Shown: positions 1 through 7,870 of the stretch, piece after piece
Position numbering within the stretch: the stretch's first letter is position 1
Layout: every line of letters starts with the position of its first letter
Source: JBKJZO01 sp046715235
GTDB lineage: Bacteria > Actinomycetota > Actinomycetes > BP-191
Reading direction: 5' to 3'
DNA: 20,469 bases
NCBI GenBank assembly: GCA_046715235.1
Contig: JBKJZO010000087.1
Location: 1 to 20,469, forward strand
Program-made: the position numbers and the translations under genes
The notes under the pieces: generated by a model
The model's input: only the letters and a program-made list of their open reading frames with translations
Told to the model about the DNA's origin: nothing
Databases searched by the model: none

Positions 1-14
1 GGCGAGGAACACAC

Positions 15-635
15 CTACAACTGAGCTGCCTCGGTCGGTAGCCGCGGACCCCCGCTTTCTTCGGTCTCCTTGACGGTGAGCAGCGGGAGCAGCACGTGCG
101 CGAGCGGACCGATCGCGACGGCGTACAGCGCCGTGCCGATGCCGACCGTCCCACCGAGCAGCCAGCCGATGGCCAACACGGTCACCTCGATGGATGTGCG
201 GACAACTCGTATCGAGTGACCACGCGCGGCGAGGCCGGTCATCAGACCGTCGCGAGGCCCGGGCCCCAGGCGCGCGCCGATGTAGCAGGCAGTCGCGACG
301 CCGTTGAGCACGACGCCGACCACAAGAAACGCCCACCGAGCGACCGTTGCATCGGGTGTCGGTAGGAGCCACAGCGACGCATCGATCGCGAGGCCGATGC
401 CGAAAACGTTGCTGATCGTGCCGAACCCTGGTCGTTGTTTCAGCGGCACCCACAGCAGGAGTACCACAGCGCCGACGATGATGACCCAGCCGCCGATCGA
501 GATGACGGTGCGTTCGGCCAGTCCCTGATGGAGCACGTCCCATGGGGAGAGCCCGAGCCCCGCCTTCACCAGCATCGCGTCGCTGAACCCGTAGAGAGCG
601 AGTCCGCCGTACAGCTGCAGGAGGCGTCTCGTCAC
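15..635 (-). CDS. YczE/YitT-like integral membrane protein
   Basis: This encodes a 206-residue, very hydrophobic protein with about five membrane segments (roughly residues 8-30, 45-65, 72-92, 100-120 and 145-187). The pattern GLGLSPWDVLHQGL near residues 27-40 and the later GPGPRDGLMTGLA are typical of the YczE family of bacterial membrane proteins, whose transport role is not established. The start is GTG at 633-635, with no strong ribosome-binding site. The gene follows npdG on the same strand after a gap of about 50 bases, so it is probably the last gene of a three-gene run. The family call rests on motif recognition; the substrate is unknown. Confidence 0.85.
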   Translation of the reverse strand: MTRRLLQLYGGLALYGFSDAMLVKAGLGLSPWDVLHQGLAERTVISIGGWVIIVGAVVLLLWVPLKQRPGFGTISNVFGIGLAIDASLWLLPTPDATVARWAFLVVGVVLNGVATACYIGARLGPGPRDGLMTGLAARGHSIRVVRTSIEVTVLAIGWLLGGTVGIGTALYAVAIGPLAHVLLPLLTVKETEESGGPRLPTEAAQL

Positions 636-686
636 CGCGAGATCGTGACATCGGGCGAGCGGCGGCGCCGCTGAATTAACGCCCGG

Positions 687-1361
687 TCAGATGCCGGTGA
701 TGCGCACTCCCGAACGTGCCTTGTAGCGCTTGTTGACCCCGATCAGCACCAACGTGAGGGCCTCGAGCGTGTTCGAAAGGTGCAGTGGTCCGACGTTCAC
801 ACCGCGCATGCCGCGGATCCGGCCGGCGAGTCCGCAGACCCACTCGTTGGCGTCGGCGTCGTCTCCGCAGACCAGCACGTCTGTGGCGATCGACCGCTTG
901 CTGCTGAGCAGCAGCTTCGCCGACACATCGTGAAACGCCGACACCACAGTGCTTTCGGGCAGTACGGCGGCCGCCTCCTCAGCGGCGCTGCCTTCGCGAA
1001 CAGCGATCATCGAGGGCGCCTTGCCGCGTTCGAACAGCGTCGGGTTGACGCAGTCGACGACGAGCTTGCCGGCCAACTCGCTGGCCAGAGACGTCAGCAA
1101 CTCGCGGTGCCCGGCGTACGGCACGGCGACGATGACGACGCTCGCACTCTTGGCCGCGCCGGTGTTGGAGTCACCGCTGATAGCGAGATTCGGGCGGCGC
1201 GCTCGCAGCTCCTTCGCCGCGGTCGCCGCTCGCTCGGGGTCGCGCGAACCCAGGACGACGGAGTGCCCCGCCGCGGCGAGGCGGCGGGCCAGCCCACGAC
1301 CCTGGTCGCCGGTGCCGCCGAGTACGCCGATCGTCGCCGTCGCGACGTCGCCCGGCAGCAC
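687..1361 (-). CDS. npdG: NADPH-dependent F420 reductase (F420H2:NADP+ oxidoreductase)
   Basis: This 224-residue cytoplasmic enzyme moves hydride between reduced coenzyme F420 and NADP+, linking the F420 pool to the NADPH pool. The N-terminus carries a Rossmann dinucleotide-binding loop (GVLGGTGDQGRGLARRL, about residues 13-29), followed by VVIVAVPY and VDCVNP. FHDVSA in the middle and the C-terminal GPLHLSNTLEALTLVLIGVN match the NpdG family, and the length is typical. The start is GTG, three bases after the stop of the CbiX-like gene, which implies translational coupling. An F420-using host fits the actinobacterial context. The related NADP oxidoreductase coenzyme F420-dependent (F420_oxidored) fold is shared with other reductases, but the C-terminal motif favours NpdG. 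Confidence 0.9.
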   Translation of the reverse strand: MLPGDVATATIGVLGGTGDQGRGLARRLAAAGHSVVLGSRDPERAATAAKELRARRPNLAISGDSNTGAAKSASVVIVAVPYAGHRELLTSLASELAGKLVVDCVNPTLFERGKAPSMIAVREGSAAEEAAAVLPESTVVSAFHDVSAKLLLSSKRSIATDVLVCGDDADANEWVCGLAGRIRGMRGVNVGPLHLSNTLEALTLVLIGVNKRYKARSGVRITGI

Positions 1362-1363
1362 GA

Positions 1364-1762
1364 TCAGCCGCCGGCCAACGCGTCGTCGATGCGATCGATG
1401 ACCACGTCGACGATACGCGGGTCCATGTTCAGTGGCTCGGTGATGGTCCAGCGCACGTTCGGGTGCTCCTTCCCGAGCTTCTCGAGCTCGAGCGGGATGT
1501 CAGCGAACGTGTGGTTGCCCGGATAGAGGAAGTACGGGTGCACGACGATGTCGGTGCACCCCTCGCGGACGAGGATCTTGAACCCCTCGGAGATCGTCGG
1601 CCGCGCGATCTCGAGGAACGCAGCCTCGACGTTTTGCCAGCCCAGCCGTTCGCGCACGTCGTCGGCCACTGCGAAGAGCATGTCGTTGGCATCGGAGCGC
1701 CGAGATCCGTGGCCGATGATCAGCAGACCGGGGTGCGATCCGGCCGCGTGGTCGAGAGTCAT
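1364..1762 (-). CDS. Short CbiX-type sirohydrochlorin chelatase-like protein
   Basis: This 132-residue protein is the length of a single CbiX domain, the short form of the class II chelatases that insert Co2+ or Fe2+ into sirohydrochlorin. Visible signatures are LLIIGHGSR (His18, the usual catalytic histidine) and HPYFLYPGNH (His75 and His84, metal or substrate site). The ATG start at 1760-1762 is preceded by purine-rich GAGAGGATGAGG. The gene heads the run leading to npdG and the YczE-like gene, and it is divergent from the gene at 1826. Known biology of the family points to cobalamin or siroheme synthesis, but no other tetrapyrrole gene is visible here, so the metal and pathway are open. 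Confidence 0.85.
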   Translation of the reverse strand: MTLDHAAGSHPGLLIIGHGSRRSDANDMLFAVADDVRERLGWQNVEAAFLEIARPTISEGFKILVREGCTDIVVHPYFLYPGNHTFADIPLELEKLGKEHPNVRWTITEPLNMDPRIVDVVIDRIDDALAGG

Positions 1763-1825
1763 GACCTCATCCTCTCGCGCGCGGCGCTACCGCGCCCATC
1801 CCAATCCGTCCCGCATGATGACCGA
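1763..1825. promoter_or_regulatory. Divergent intergenic region with a small inverted repeat
   Basis: These 63 bases separate the start of the minus-strand CbiX-like gene from the plus-strand gene at 1826, so both promoters must lie here or inside the neighbouring genes. The only symmetry I see is GGCGC-tacc-GCGCC at 1783-1796, a five-base stem with a four-base loop. It could be an operator, or chance in GC-rich DNA. No convincing -35/-10 pair was found. Confidence 0.3.
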
Positions 1826-2443
1826 GTGAACTACGACGAGCTGTCGATGCTCCTGCCGCTGCTCACCGGTGCTGGGCTCGACGACGACGTCGTCGAGCTG
1901 GCGTCGACGCTCGGCAACGCACCGCACGGATCAGGCGGTCTGCTCCTCGTCGGCACCCCTGATGACGAGCCATGGCACTTCGCCGCCCACCTCAGCGACG
2001 AAGCGCGATGGCACCACCGCCCTGATCTCGACCCGACTCTCGTGCGGTGGCACATCCCGGACGGCGCGCCGCCGCATCTGTCGGTCAGCCTCGATCGGCT
2101 CGAGCACGTCAGGCGGGCCGAGACGCTCTTCGTCGTCTCGCCGACCGCGGCTCCGGAGGGGCTGCTGGAGCGAGTCGCCGACGCCCGCCGAGCCGGCGCG
2201 CTGATCCTGTCCGTGCACGGCGGCGACCGCGACCTCGCCGACCTCGCGCACGACGCGATCGGCGTACCGGATCCCGCTTTGGCCCCGTATCTCGACGTCA
2301 TCCAGCACGTCGTGTCGAAGACCGCACCGGACGCGGCCCGTAAGCAGTCGTTGCGGGACCGCCTCAACCAGTGGCTGGACACCGCGCAGGGTCTGCGGGC
2401 GCCGGGCTCGGTGCCGAAACGGCGCCGCGTCTCAGGCGACTAG
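1826..2443 (+). CDS. Conserved-looking protein of unknown function, 205 aa
   Basis: I do not recognise this protein. The reading frame is open further upstream, but that part lies antisense to the CbiX-like gene. The GTG at 1826 is the first start clear of it and is where codon use becomes typical. The protein is acidic, has no signal peptide or membrane helix, and is therefore probably cytoplasmic. The middle alternates strand and helix: RAETLFVVSP, a helix, then AGALILSVHGGDRDLADLAHDAIGVP. This resembles the sugar-isomerase (SIS) domain pattern of a hydrophobic strand, a small-residue loop and a helix, but the resemblance is weak. The C-terminus is a basic tail (KRRR). It converges on the zinc-ribbon gene with only ten bases between the stop codons. 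Confidence 0.75.
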   Translation: MNYDELSMLLPLLTGAGLDDDVVELASTLGNAPHGSGGLLLVGTPDDEPWHFAAHLSDEARWHHRPDLDPTLVRWHIPDGAPPHLSVSLDRLEHVRRAETLFVVSPTAAPEGLLERVADARRAGALILSVHGGDRDLADLAHDAIGVPDPALAPYLDVIQHVVSKTAPDAARKQSLRDRLNQWLDTAQGLRAPGSVPKRRRVSGD

Positions 2444-2467
2444 TTGCAGGAGATTAGTTGCAGGAGA
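2441..2467. repeat. Tandem 13-base repeat across two convergent stop codons
   Basis: The sequence TAGTTGCAGGAGA occurs at 2441-2453 and again at 2455-2467, a period of 14 bases. The first copy supplies the TAG stop of the plus-strand gene; the second encodes the last residues of the minus-strand zinc-ribbon protein. In both copies the minus strand reads Ser-Cys-Asn followed by a stop, so a small tandem duplication has copied the 3' end of that gene without changing its last residues. Confidence 0.85.
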
Positions 2468-2924
2468 CCTCCGCCGGCACGCCGTCAGTGACCGGTACGT
2501 CGACTGTGCGGGTCACCGATCCTTGGCCGGGGATGCGCTCGGTGACAAACGGCGCGACATTGGCAACGACGCCATTGGTCTTGCGTGCTCTGATGCGGCA
2601 GTTTCCCCGACCAGCTCGCTCACCCTCGTTGGCAACCTGCACCGTGACGGTGACCGTTTGGCCGTTCGCCTGCTGAGCGGTGATCGTGCCGGTGAACGGG
2701 CCTACGTCGCGGATCGAGAGCCAGAAAAGCAAAGCCATCACTGCAACCCCGAGTACGACGACCGCCGCCATCGTGCCGTGCGTCTGCAGCTTCGATGGCG
2801 CAGCGGGGCGCTGGATGTCGAGGTCGGGATCAGTTGAGTCGTCGAAGGGCGTCTCGCAGCGCACGCAGACCTGAAGGTCTGCGCGCCGGGCCGTGCCGCA
2901 ACGCCTGCAACGCTCTACTGGCAT
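2454..2924 (-). CDS. Zinc-ribbon, single-pass membrane protein of unknown function
   Basis: This encodes a 156-residue protein with three visible parts. The N-terminus is a zinc ribbon with two CxxC pairs (CRRC at residues 6-9 and CVRC at about 20-23), presumably cytoplasmic. Next is one membrane helix at about residues 52-70 (AAVVVLGVAVMALLFWLSI). The rest is a beta-rich external domain with TITAQQANGQTVTVTVQVANEG and a cysteine pair (one in GNCRIR, one near the end in VSCN) that may form a disulfide; it resembles a small CARDB-like or FxLYD-like beta-sandwich. The ATG start lies seven bases from a plausible -10 element, suggesting a leaderless transcript. Zinc-ribbon membrane proteins of this plan are common in actinobacteria without a known role. 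Confidence 0.8.
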   Translation of the reverse strand: MPVERCRRCGTARRADLQVCVRCETPFDDSTDPDLDIQRPAAPSKLQTHGTMAAVVVLGVAVMALLFWLSIRDVGPFTGTITAQQANGQTVTVTVQVANEGERAGRGNCRIRARKTNGVVANVAPFVTERIPGQGSVTRTVDVPVTDGVPAEVSCN

Positions 2925-2930
2925 AGGCCA

Positions 2931-2936
2931 AGTCTA
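2931..2936 (-). promoter_or_regulatory. Candidate -10 element for a leaderless transcript
   Basis: Read on the minus strand, TAGACT lies six bases before the ATG at 2924. That spacing puts transcription initiation at or beside the A of the start codon, an arrangement common in actinobacteria. There is no ribosome-binding site between the element and the ATG, which agrees. A -35 match about 18 bases upstream (GTCTGA) is poor, and it overlaps the end of the ribonuclease gene. Confidence 0.4.
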
Positions 2937-2954
2937 CGGTCGGTTTTGCGCCTC

Positions 2955-4376
2955 TCAGACACGCGCGAAGGTGATGCGACGGGCCGCGGCATCAGCCTCG
3001 GTGAGCACGAGCCTGATGCGTTCGCCGAGCGGGAGCCGGCCGTCGACGTGCGCCAGCACGGCTGGCTCGGCCATCTGCACGACACCCCCGCCCTCATCGA
3101 CGTCGACCACAACGCCCTCGAACTCCTCACCCACGCGGTGCGCCAAGATCGCCGCCTCGACGTAGTCGAGCACTGCGCGCTCTAGCGACCTGGCGCGCCG
3201 ATCCGAAGCGCTCATGATCGCCGGCAAGTCAGGCAGCGATGCGCGAACCCAGTCGGGCGCGGAGTCGCCGGGGCAGATCGCCAGGCACACCTCTGACACG
3301 AAACGGTCCGCGAGGCGGCGCAGGGGTGCTGTCACATGTGCGTACGACCCGGCGATCGCACTGTGCCGTGCGTTCTCAGGTGTGACGCCGTCGAACGCGA
3401 CATAGCCCGCTCCTCGCAGCAACGTCGTCGCGAGCGTGAGGAGGGCGGCGTGCGCCGGCACCGCCCGGTCGAGCGAGCGGATGAACGCCGGGTAGGAAAG
3501 GCCTTCCGCCCATTCGACTTTGAGTGCCTTCGTCGCACGCTTGAGTGCATCGACGGCCCGGGAGTCCGGTTTGGGCAGGGTGCGCAAAAGCCCGATCTGC
3601 GCCTCGAGCATCTGCTGCGCGGCCGCCATACCGGTCATCAGGCTGATCTGCGCATTCCAATCCTCGACGGGTAGCGGCACCCGGTACTGCAGCCGGTAGC
3701 CGTCGCCGTCCGGCACGACCTCCTGCTCAGGCACGTCGAGGTGTACGCCGCCGCGCGCCAGTTCGATCTGCTCGCGCAACTCCCCCACCACCTTGAGCAA
3801 GGGCAACGTGCTGTCGGCCGGATCGTTCGCCGCTCGCTCCTGCGCCTGCTCGTAGGTCAGTTGTTCGGTGCTGCGCACCAACGCACGTCGCGCGTGGCTC
3901 TTGGTGACCGAGCCCTCGGCGTCCAAGGACAACTCCCAGAGAACGGACGGCCGCTGCTCGCCGGGGAGAAGGCTGGCCGCGCCCTCGCTGAGGACGAGCG
4001 GGTAGAGCGGCGTCCTCGTGTCCGGGCTGTAGATCGTCTGCCCGCGTTCCCGTGACTCGAGGTCGACAACGCTGCCGGGATCGACGAAGAACCCGGGGTC
4101 GGCGATCGCGTAGCTGACCAGGTAGCCGTCGCCCGCACGCGCGATGTGCATCGCCTGGTCGAGATCGCGGCTGCCCAGCGGATCAATGGTGATGAGCGCG
4201 AGCTGCGTCATGTCGTCGTAGCCCTTGCCAGGGACACGCTGCGCGGCTGCTTCGGCCGCGGCCTGTACGTCGGGCGGGAAGTCGGCCGGCAGCTCGAGCT
4301 GCTCTCTGGTCGCGGCGAATCCGGCCGCGAGCTCAGCAGCCGTCGGCGGTACGACGACGCGCACGTTGGGGGTCAC
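2955..4376 (-). CDS. RNB-domain (RNase II/R family) ribonuclease
   Basis: This encodes a cytoplasmic processive 3'-to-5' exoribonuclease-type protein of 473 residues, the short actinobacterial form dominated by the RNB catalytic domain. The metal site is in ITIDPLGSRDLDQAMHI (Asp65, Asp71, Asp73), where the usual fourth aspartate is Gln74. YAHVTAPLRRLADRFV near residues 340-356 is the conserved RNB arginine motif. The C-terminus (EFEGVVVDVDEGGGVVQ onward) looks like a small beta-barrel RNA-binding domain. I chose GTG at 4374-4376, preceded by GGACGG. A TTG at 4401-4403 is possible. The longer open frame to 4583 would overlap the divergent DUF3097 gene and reads as low-complexity Arg/Pro sequence, so it was not used. 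Confidence 0.88.
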   Translation of the reverse strand: MTPNVRVVVPPTAAELAAGFAATREQLELPADFPPDVQAAAEAAAQRVPGKGYDDMTQLALITIDPLGSRDLDQAMHIARAGDGYLVSYAIADPGFFVDPGSVVDLESRERGQTIYSPDTRTPLYPLVLSEGAASLLPGEQRPSVLWELSLDAEGSVTKSHARRALVRSTEQLTYEQAQERAANDPADSTLPLLKVVGELREQIELARGGVHLDVPEQEVVPDGDGYRLQYRVPLPVEDWNAQISLMTGMAAAQQMLEAQIGLLRTLPKPDSRAVDALKRATKALKVEWAEGLSYPAFIRSLDRAVPAHAALLTLATTLLRGAGYVAFDGVTPENARHSAIAGSYAHVTAPLRRLADRFVSEVCLAICPGDSAPDWVRASLPDLPAIMSASDRRARSLERAVLDYVEAAILAHRVGEEFEGVVVDVDEGGGVVQMAEPAVLAHVDGRLPLGERIRLVLTEADAAARRITFARV

Positions 4377-4477
4377 AGAGCGACCGTCCGAGGCATCCGA
4401 CAACTCTAAGCGAGGTGCTTGAGGGGTGCGGCGCGTCGGTCCTGCTCCTGGGGAACTCGCTGGATAGCGTCGGGGGC

Positions 4478-5290
4478 ATGCGAAGCAGGGACTACGGCCA
4501 CGACGCGCTCGCCCTCCCCGTGACGCCCCGCCGAGCGGTCCGCGACCTTCCCGGGGCGCTGGGCGAGGTGATCGAGGAGGCAACGAGCGGTTTCACCGGC
4601 GAGATCACGGCAATGGACAAGGACACCGTGACCCTGCTTGGCCGGGGGGATAAGGTCCGGGTTTTCCCTTTGCTACCAGGGGGTTTTCTCGTTGACGGCG
4701 AGCCAGTCACCTTGGTACGGCCGGTCGCGGCCGGAAACCCCGCGGCGCGGCGTACCGCCTCTGGATCCGTGGCGGCGGTCGCGCAACGAGCGCGCGTCGC
4801 CCGTGCGGGCCGGATCTACGTCGAGGGCAAGCACGACGCCGAGTTGGTCGAGAAAATCTGGGGCGACGACCTGCGCGACGAGGCCGTGGTCGTCGAGCCG
4901 CTCAACGGCATTGACGACCTGCCCGCGATCGTCGCTGCCTTCTCACCTACGCGGGAGGCACGGCTCGGCGTGCTCGTCGACCATCTGGTGCCCGGTTCCA
5001 AGGAGAGCCGGAGCGTCGCGGCGGTTCGCGACCCCAACGTGCTCGTCCTCGGCCATCCGTACGTCGACGTCTGGCAGGCCGTGCGACCCCCGGTCGTAGG
5101 CATCTCGGCATGGCCGGTTGTCCCGCGCGGCGAGGACTGGAAGCAGGGTGTCTGCGCGGCGCTCGGCGTACCGAACTCAGCTGCGATGTGGCGTCGGATC
5201 CTGGTCTCGGTGCAGACCTACACCGACCTCGAAATCCCTCTACTGCAAGCGATCGAAGCGTTGATCGACTTCGTCACCAACGATGGGTGA
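4478..5290 (+). CDS. DUF3097 family protein with TOPRIM-like motifs
   Basis: This 270-residue protein belongs to DUF3097, a family largely confined to actinobacteria and without an assigned function. Residues 1-80 form a small beta-rich domain (GEITAMDKDTVTLLGR, VRVFPLLPGGFLVDG). The second half carries IYVEGKHDAELVEKIWGD (Glu116) and GVLVDHLVPGSKE (Asp168). This is the glutamate followed by an Asp-x-His pattern of TOPRIM nucleotidyl-transfer and nuclease domains, so a nucleic-acid role can be inferred but not shown. ATG 4478 is preferred over a start at 4415, because the extra 21 residues are atypical and run into the divergent promoter region. It is divergent from the RNB ribonuclease gene. 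Confidence 0.85.
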   Translation: MRSRDYGHDALALPVTPRRAVRDLPGALGEVIEEATSGFTGEITAMDKDTVTLLGRGDKVRVFPLLPGGFLVDGEPVTLVRPVAAGNPAARRTASGSVAAVAQRARVARAGRIYVEGKHDAELVEKIWGDDLRDEAVVVEPLNGIDDLPAIVAAFSPTREARLGVLVDHLVPGSKESRSVAAVRDPNVLVLGHPYVDVWQAVRPPVVGISAWPVVPRGEDWKQGVCAALGVPNSAAMWRRILVSVQTYTDLEIPLLQAIEALIDFVTNDG

Positions 5291-5331
5291 GGCCCGCCAA
5301 CGCGGACGGGGGGCCGAGTCAACGGGCCTCA
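5288..5331 (+). terminator. Hairpin at the end of the DUF3097 gene
   Basis: TGAGGCCCG at 5288-5296, which contains the stop codon, pairs perfectly with CGGGCCTCA at 5323-5331. The nine-base stem encloses a 26-base loop and is followed by TTTTC. The long loop and short T run make it an imperfect intrinsic terminator, but it lies exactly where transcription should end before the convergent gene at 5702. Confidence 0.5.
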
Positions 5332-5701
5332 TTTTCACTATCGACGAGGTCCTCGATTTTTCAATCAGCCAATGGGTGTGAATCGGCTAGCCCGTGTGCT
5401 GCCCAACAGTGGGTGTTTCGAACTAGGTCGCTCGAGCGAGTTCCCACTCGTCCCGCCCACTCATTCGGGCAGCGTCCCAACGCGACGAGGACCACCGCTC
5501 GTCACCGAGCCGTCGTCGCACGAGTTGCGTGACGGGCAGATTTATCGCTGGACGTCTGACTAGACGCCCACTCCCTGACGCCGACCACCGAGGGCTGTCA
5601 CCTGGCGGTGCAAGCGGTACTCGAGACGTTCGGCCGTCAGCAGGATGCTGAGGACTCCGACGGGGACAGAACTCGCAGCTTGGGCATGTGGCCTCCCGCG
5701 A
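5332..5701. other. Intergenic region between convergent genes, no supported gene
   Basis: About 370 bases with no reading frame I trust; short open frames on both strands lack starts, recognisable motifs and coding-like codon use. It contains a perfect 12-base palindrome, TCGCTCGAGCGA, at 5428-5439. This is nested inside partial outer arms (GAAC 5420-5423 with GTTC 5440-5443, and AGTGGG 5408-5413 with CCCACT 5443-5448). Together these could fold as a bulged stem of about 41 bases. The role is unknown; it may end transcription from 5702 or be a remnant of a mobile element. Confidence 0.5.
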
Positions 5702-7771
5702 TCACCTGTTGATGAAGATGTACAGGTTTCCACGCGCGTCGAGCGAGACGGCACGGAGTTGGTCCGGCGACCGTGTCCGCCTGGTCGGGCGGGACATCGA
5801 TGCCGAGCCCATGCCTCGGTAGGTGCGCACCGCCGTCCAGAGGCCCTGCTCGTTGGTGCTGAAGCCCTGGTGGGTCCAGCTCACCACCGCGCGGCCGGCT
5901 GACTGCGCAGCCACCTGGACGAGGCGATCGTTCGTTCGGATGCCGGGGATGACCGCGGGGCCGCCGATGATTCCCGCTCGATCGGCCGTGAAAAGGACCG
6001 GCGGTCCGGCGACAGGTCCGTAGATGTTGTCGGGTGTGCTCAGCGCGGCGATGGTGATCCGATCGGCATAGCTCGTGACGCTCACCGGGTTGACCGCCTG
6101 TGTCGCAGCAACCGAGAACGCGCGGCGCAGCGCCGTGAAACCGCCACTGCGGGCGGGCTTGGTCAGCACTGTCATCGTGAAGCGTTCGCCTGCCGCATTT
6201 AGGCGGCCCTCGGCGACCACGAGCTTGTCTGAGACCCGGTCATACGACATCGAAATGCCGAACGGCGTCGTGCCCGCCGGGCTCGGCAGCCTGCGTACCG
6301 TCCACCGACCCGAGGAATCCGTGGCGTAGTTCGCGCGACCTGCCTCGTCGGCGTACAGCGCGTGTAGTGCGCCACGCCGGTCGAGCTTCAGGTTGATCAG
6401 CGGTACCGGGTGGTGCACTCCCCTGATCGGCGCCCGGAAGCAGCCCCGCGTCGTCCACACTCCGGCATGCGATCGCACGAACACGCACGCGTGGTCGGAA
6501 ACGGCTAGGACTCCAGGTGCGGACGGCGACGCCTCGAGTACGAGCGGATTGCGCAGGCCAGCGGGGAAGGCACCCCTACGCCAAACCCCGCCGGGACGAC
6601 GGAAGTAGTGCAGCACCTTGGGAGCAACGTCCCGGTAGACGCCGACATCCAGGGTGCCGTCCGGCCCGACCGCGCTCGCGCGCACGAAAGCTCCCGCCGG
6701 CACCGGCAGCCGCGACGTCCGCCAGACACCTCGAGCGCTGTTGTCGAGGACGAAGTCTCCGGGCGCGCTAGTAACCCCGGTAACCGGAGGGGTCCAGGCA
6801 CTGGTATTGCCGTCGGAGTCGACGCCACGGACGGCAAACGTGTAGGGCAGGTCAGGCACAAGGCCAGTCACGCGGCGCGTGACGCTCTGGATCGGCAGTG
6901 CAAGAGGATTCACCGGGATGGTGACCTGGTGGGCAGCGGCGTTGCCGACCGGCGACCGGGTCCCAGCGACCCAGGTGAGCTCGTACCGGACGTTTCCTCC
7001 CGTGCCCATGCCCGTGCCGCCGTCGAGCGGCTCGCGGTAGGACCACATCGCATCGAGTCGGGTCGCGTCCACTCGCCCGAGTGCGAGGTCATCAGGCGTC
7101 GACGGCGGCGGCAGTGCGGAAGCAGCCGGGGAACTCGGTCCGTAGATGCCGTTCTTCGTGTCGACGCCGAAAACTGTGACGAGGCCGAGCCCGGGCGCAG
7201 GCGCCAGGCTCGGCTGCGCCGACGGCGTGGAGCACTCGACCGCACCGCTCGGCGAAGTGGGGGGAGCACCGATGGTGTCGCCGCGGCAGAGAACAGCCGC
7301 GTCGGCGTACGCAGGCAGTACGAGATGTGCCGTGAGCGTGGAACCTCTGACGCTGCGGGACAGGAAGAGGCGGCGAACCGCTGCGGGAAGGGCGACCAGT
7401 GCGGTCGCCGGCGGCGAGGCGGCAGACCTGTCCGCATTGAAAGCGAACACGCTCACCGAGAACGCGCTGCCGGCGGCGCCTGCGGACCAGGTGTACGACG
7501 TCCCGGGCGCGGCGACGTCGGCAATGGTGACTGCCCTGGGATCGGAGGGATCCGTCGCAGCGCCGTCGCCCGGAACGATGACCACGCGCGCGCTGGCGTA
7601 GGTCGGATCCGCCGGGTTGGTCCACGTGATGGCGACCTGGGACGGCGTCGAAGTCCCGCGAACCGTTACCGCGGAAACGGGCGCCGGTGGCGGAGCCGCA
7701 GCGGCCTGTGCTGCGAGAACCAAGGTCAGGCACGCCGTGGCAGCAACCATTGAAGCGACGCGGGCACTCAT
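5702..7771 (-). CDS. Secreted fibronectin type III and propeller-like protein
   Basis: This encodes a 689-residue exported protein. A Sec signal peptide (residues 1-26, with hydrophobic core ATACLTLVLAAQAAAA) is followed by a fibronectin type III domain at about 31-128. Residues 130-220 are a beta-rich segment with two cysteines (162 and 180). A second fibronectin III domain spans about 223-336, with the typical SVTRRVTGLVPDLPYTFAVRGVD. From about 340 to the end, repeated short units such as GVLAVSDHACVFVR and GALHALYADEAGRANYATD suggest a beta-propeller. There is no enzyme motif. The ATG at 7771 has a good ribosome-binding site (GGAGG, five bases upstream). It is probably a cell-surface or secreted binding protein; the ligand is unknown. 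Confidence 0.85.
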   Translation of the reverse strand: MSARVASMVAATACLTLVLAAQAAAAPPPAPVSAVTVRGTSTPSQVAITWTNPADPTYASARVVIVPGDGAATDPSDPRAVTIADVAAPGTSYTWSAGAAGSAFSVSVFAFNADRSAASPPATALVALPAAVRRLFLSRSVRGSTLTAHLVLPAYADAAVLCRGDTIGAPPTSPSGAVECSTPSAQPSLAPAPGLGLVTVFGVDTKNGIYGPSSPAASALPPPSTPDDLALGRVDATRLDAMWSYREPLDGGTGMGTGGNVRYELTWVAGTRSPVGNAAAHQVTIPVNPLALPIQSVTRRVTGLVPDLPYTFAVRGVDSDGNTSAWTPPVTGVTSAPGDFVLDNSARGVWRTSRLPVPAGAFVRASAVGPDGTLDVGVYRDVAPKVLHYFRRPGGVWRRGAFPAGLRNPLVLEASPSAPGVLAVSDHACVFVRSHAGVWTTRGCFRAPIRGVHHPVPLINLKLDRRGALHALYADEAGRANYATDSSGRWTVRRLPSPAGTTPFGISMSYDRVSDKLVVAEGRLNAAGERFTMTVLTKPARSGGFTALRRAFSVAATQAVNPVSVTSYADRITIAALSTPDNIYGPVAGPPVLFTADRAGIIGGPAVIPGIRTNDRLVQVAAQSAGRAVVSWTHQGFSTNEQGLWTAVRTYRGMGSASMSRPTRRTRSPDQLRAVSLDARGNLYIFINR

Positions 7772-7870
7772 GCTGGCCTCCGGGCGAACGACCCGGCACG
7801 GTCGCTACTGCAACACAGGAGCCTTTGAGGGGCTAGAAGGTTCCGCGGTCGGGCCAGCGTATGGACCCGC

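Noticed and set aside
1463..1825. Upstream extension of the 205-aa protein
   Set aside because: It is antisense to the CbiX-like gene, whose motifs are unmistakable.
4404..4583. N-terminal extension of the RNB ribonuclease
   Set aside because: It overlaps the divergent DUF3097 gene and encodes Arg/Pro/Gly-rich low-complexity sequence.
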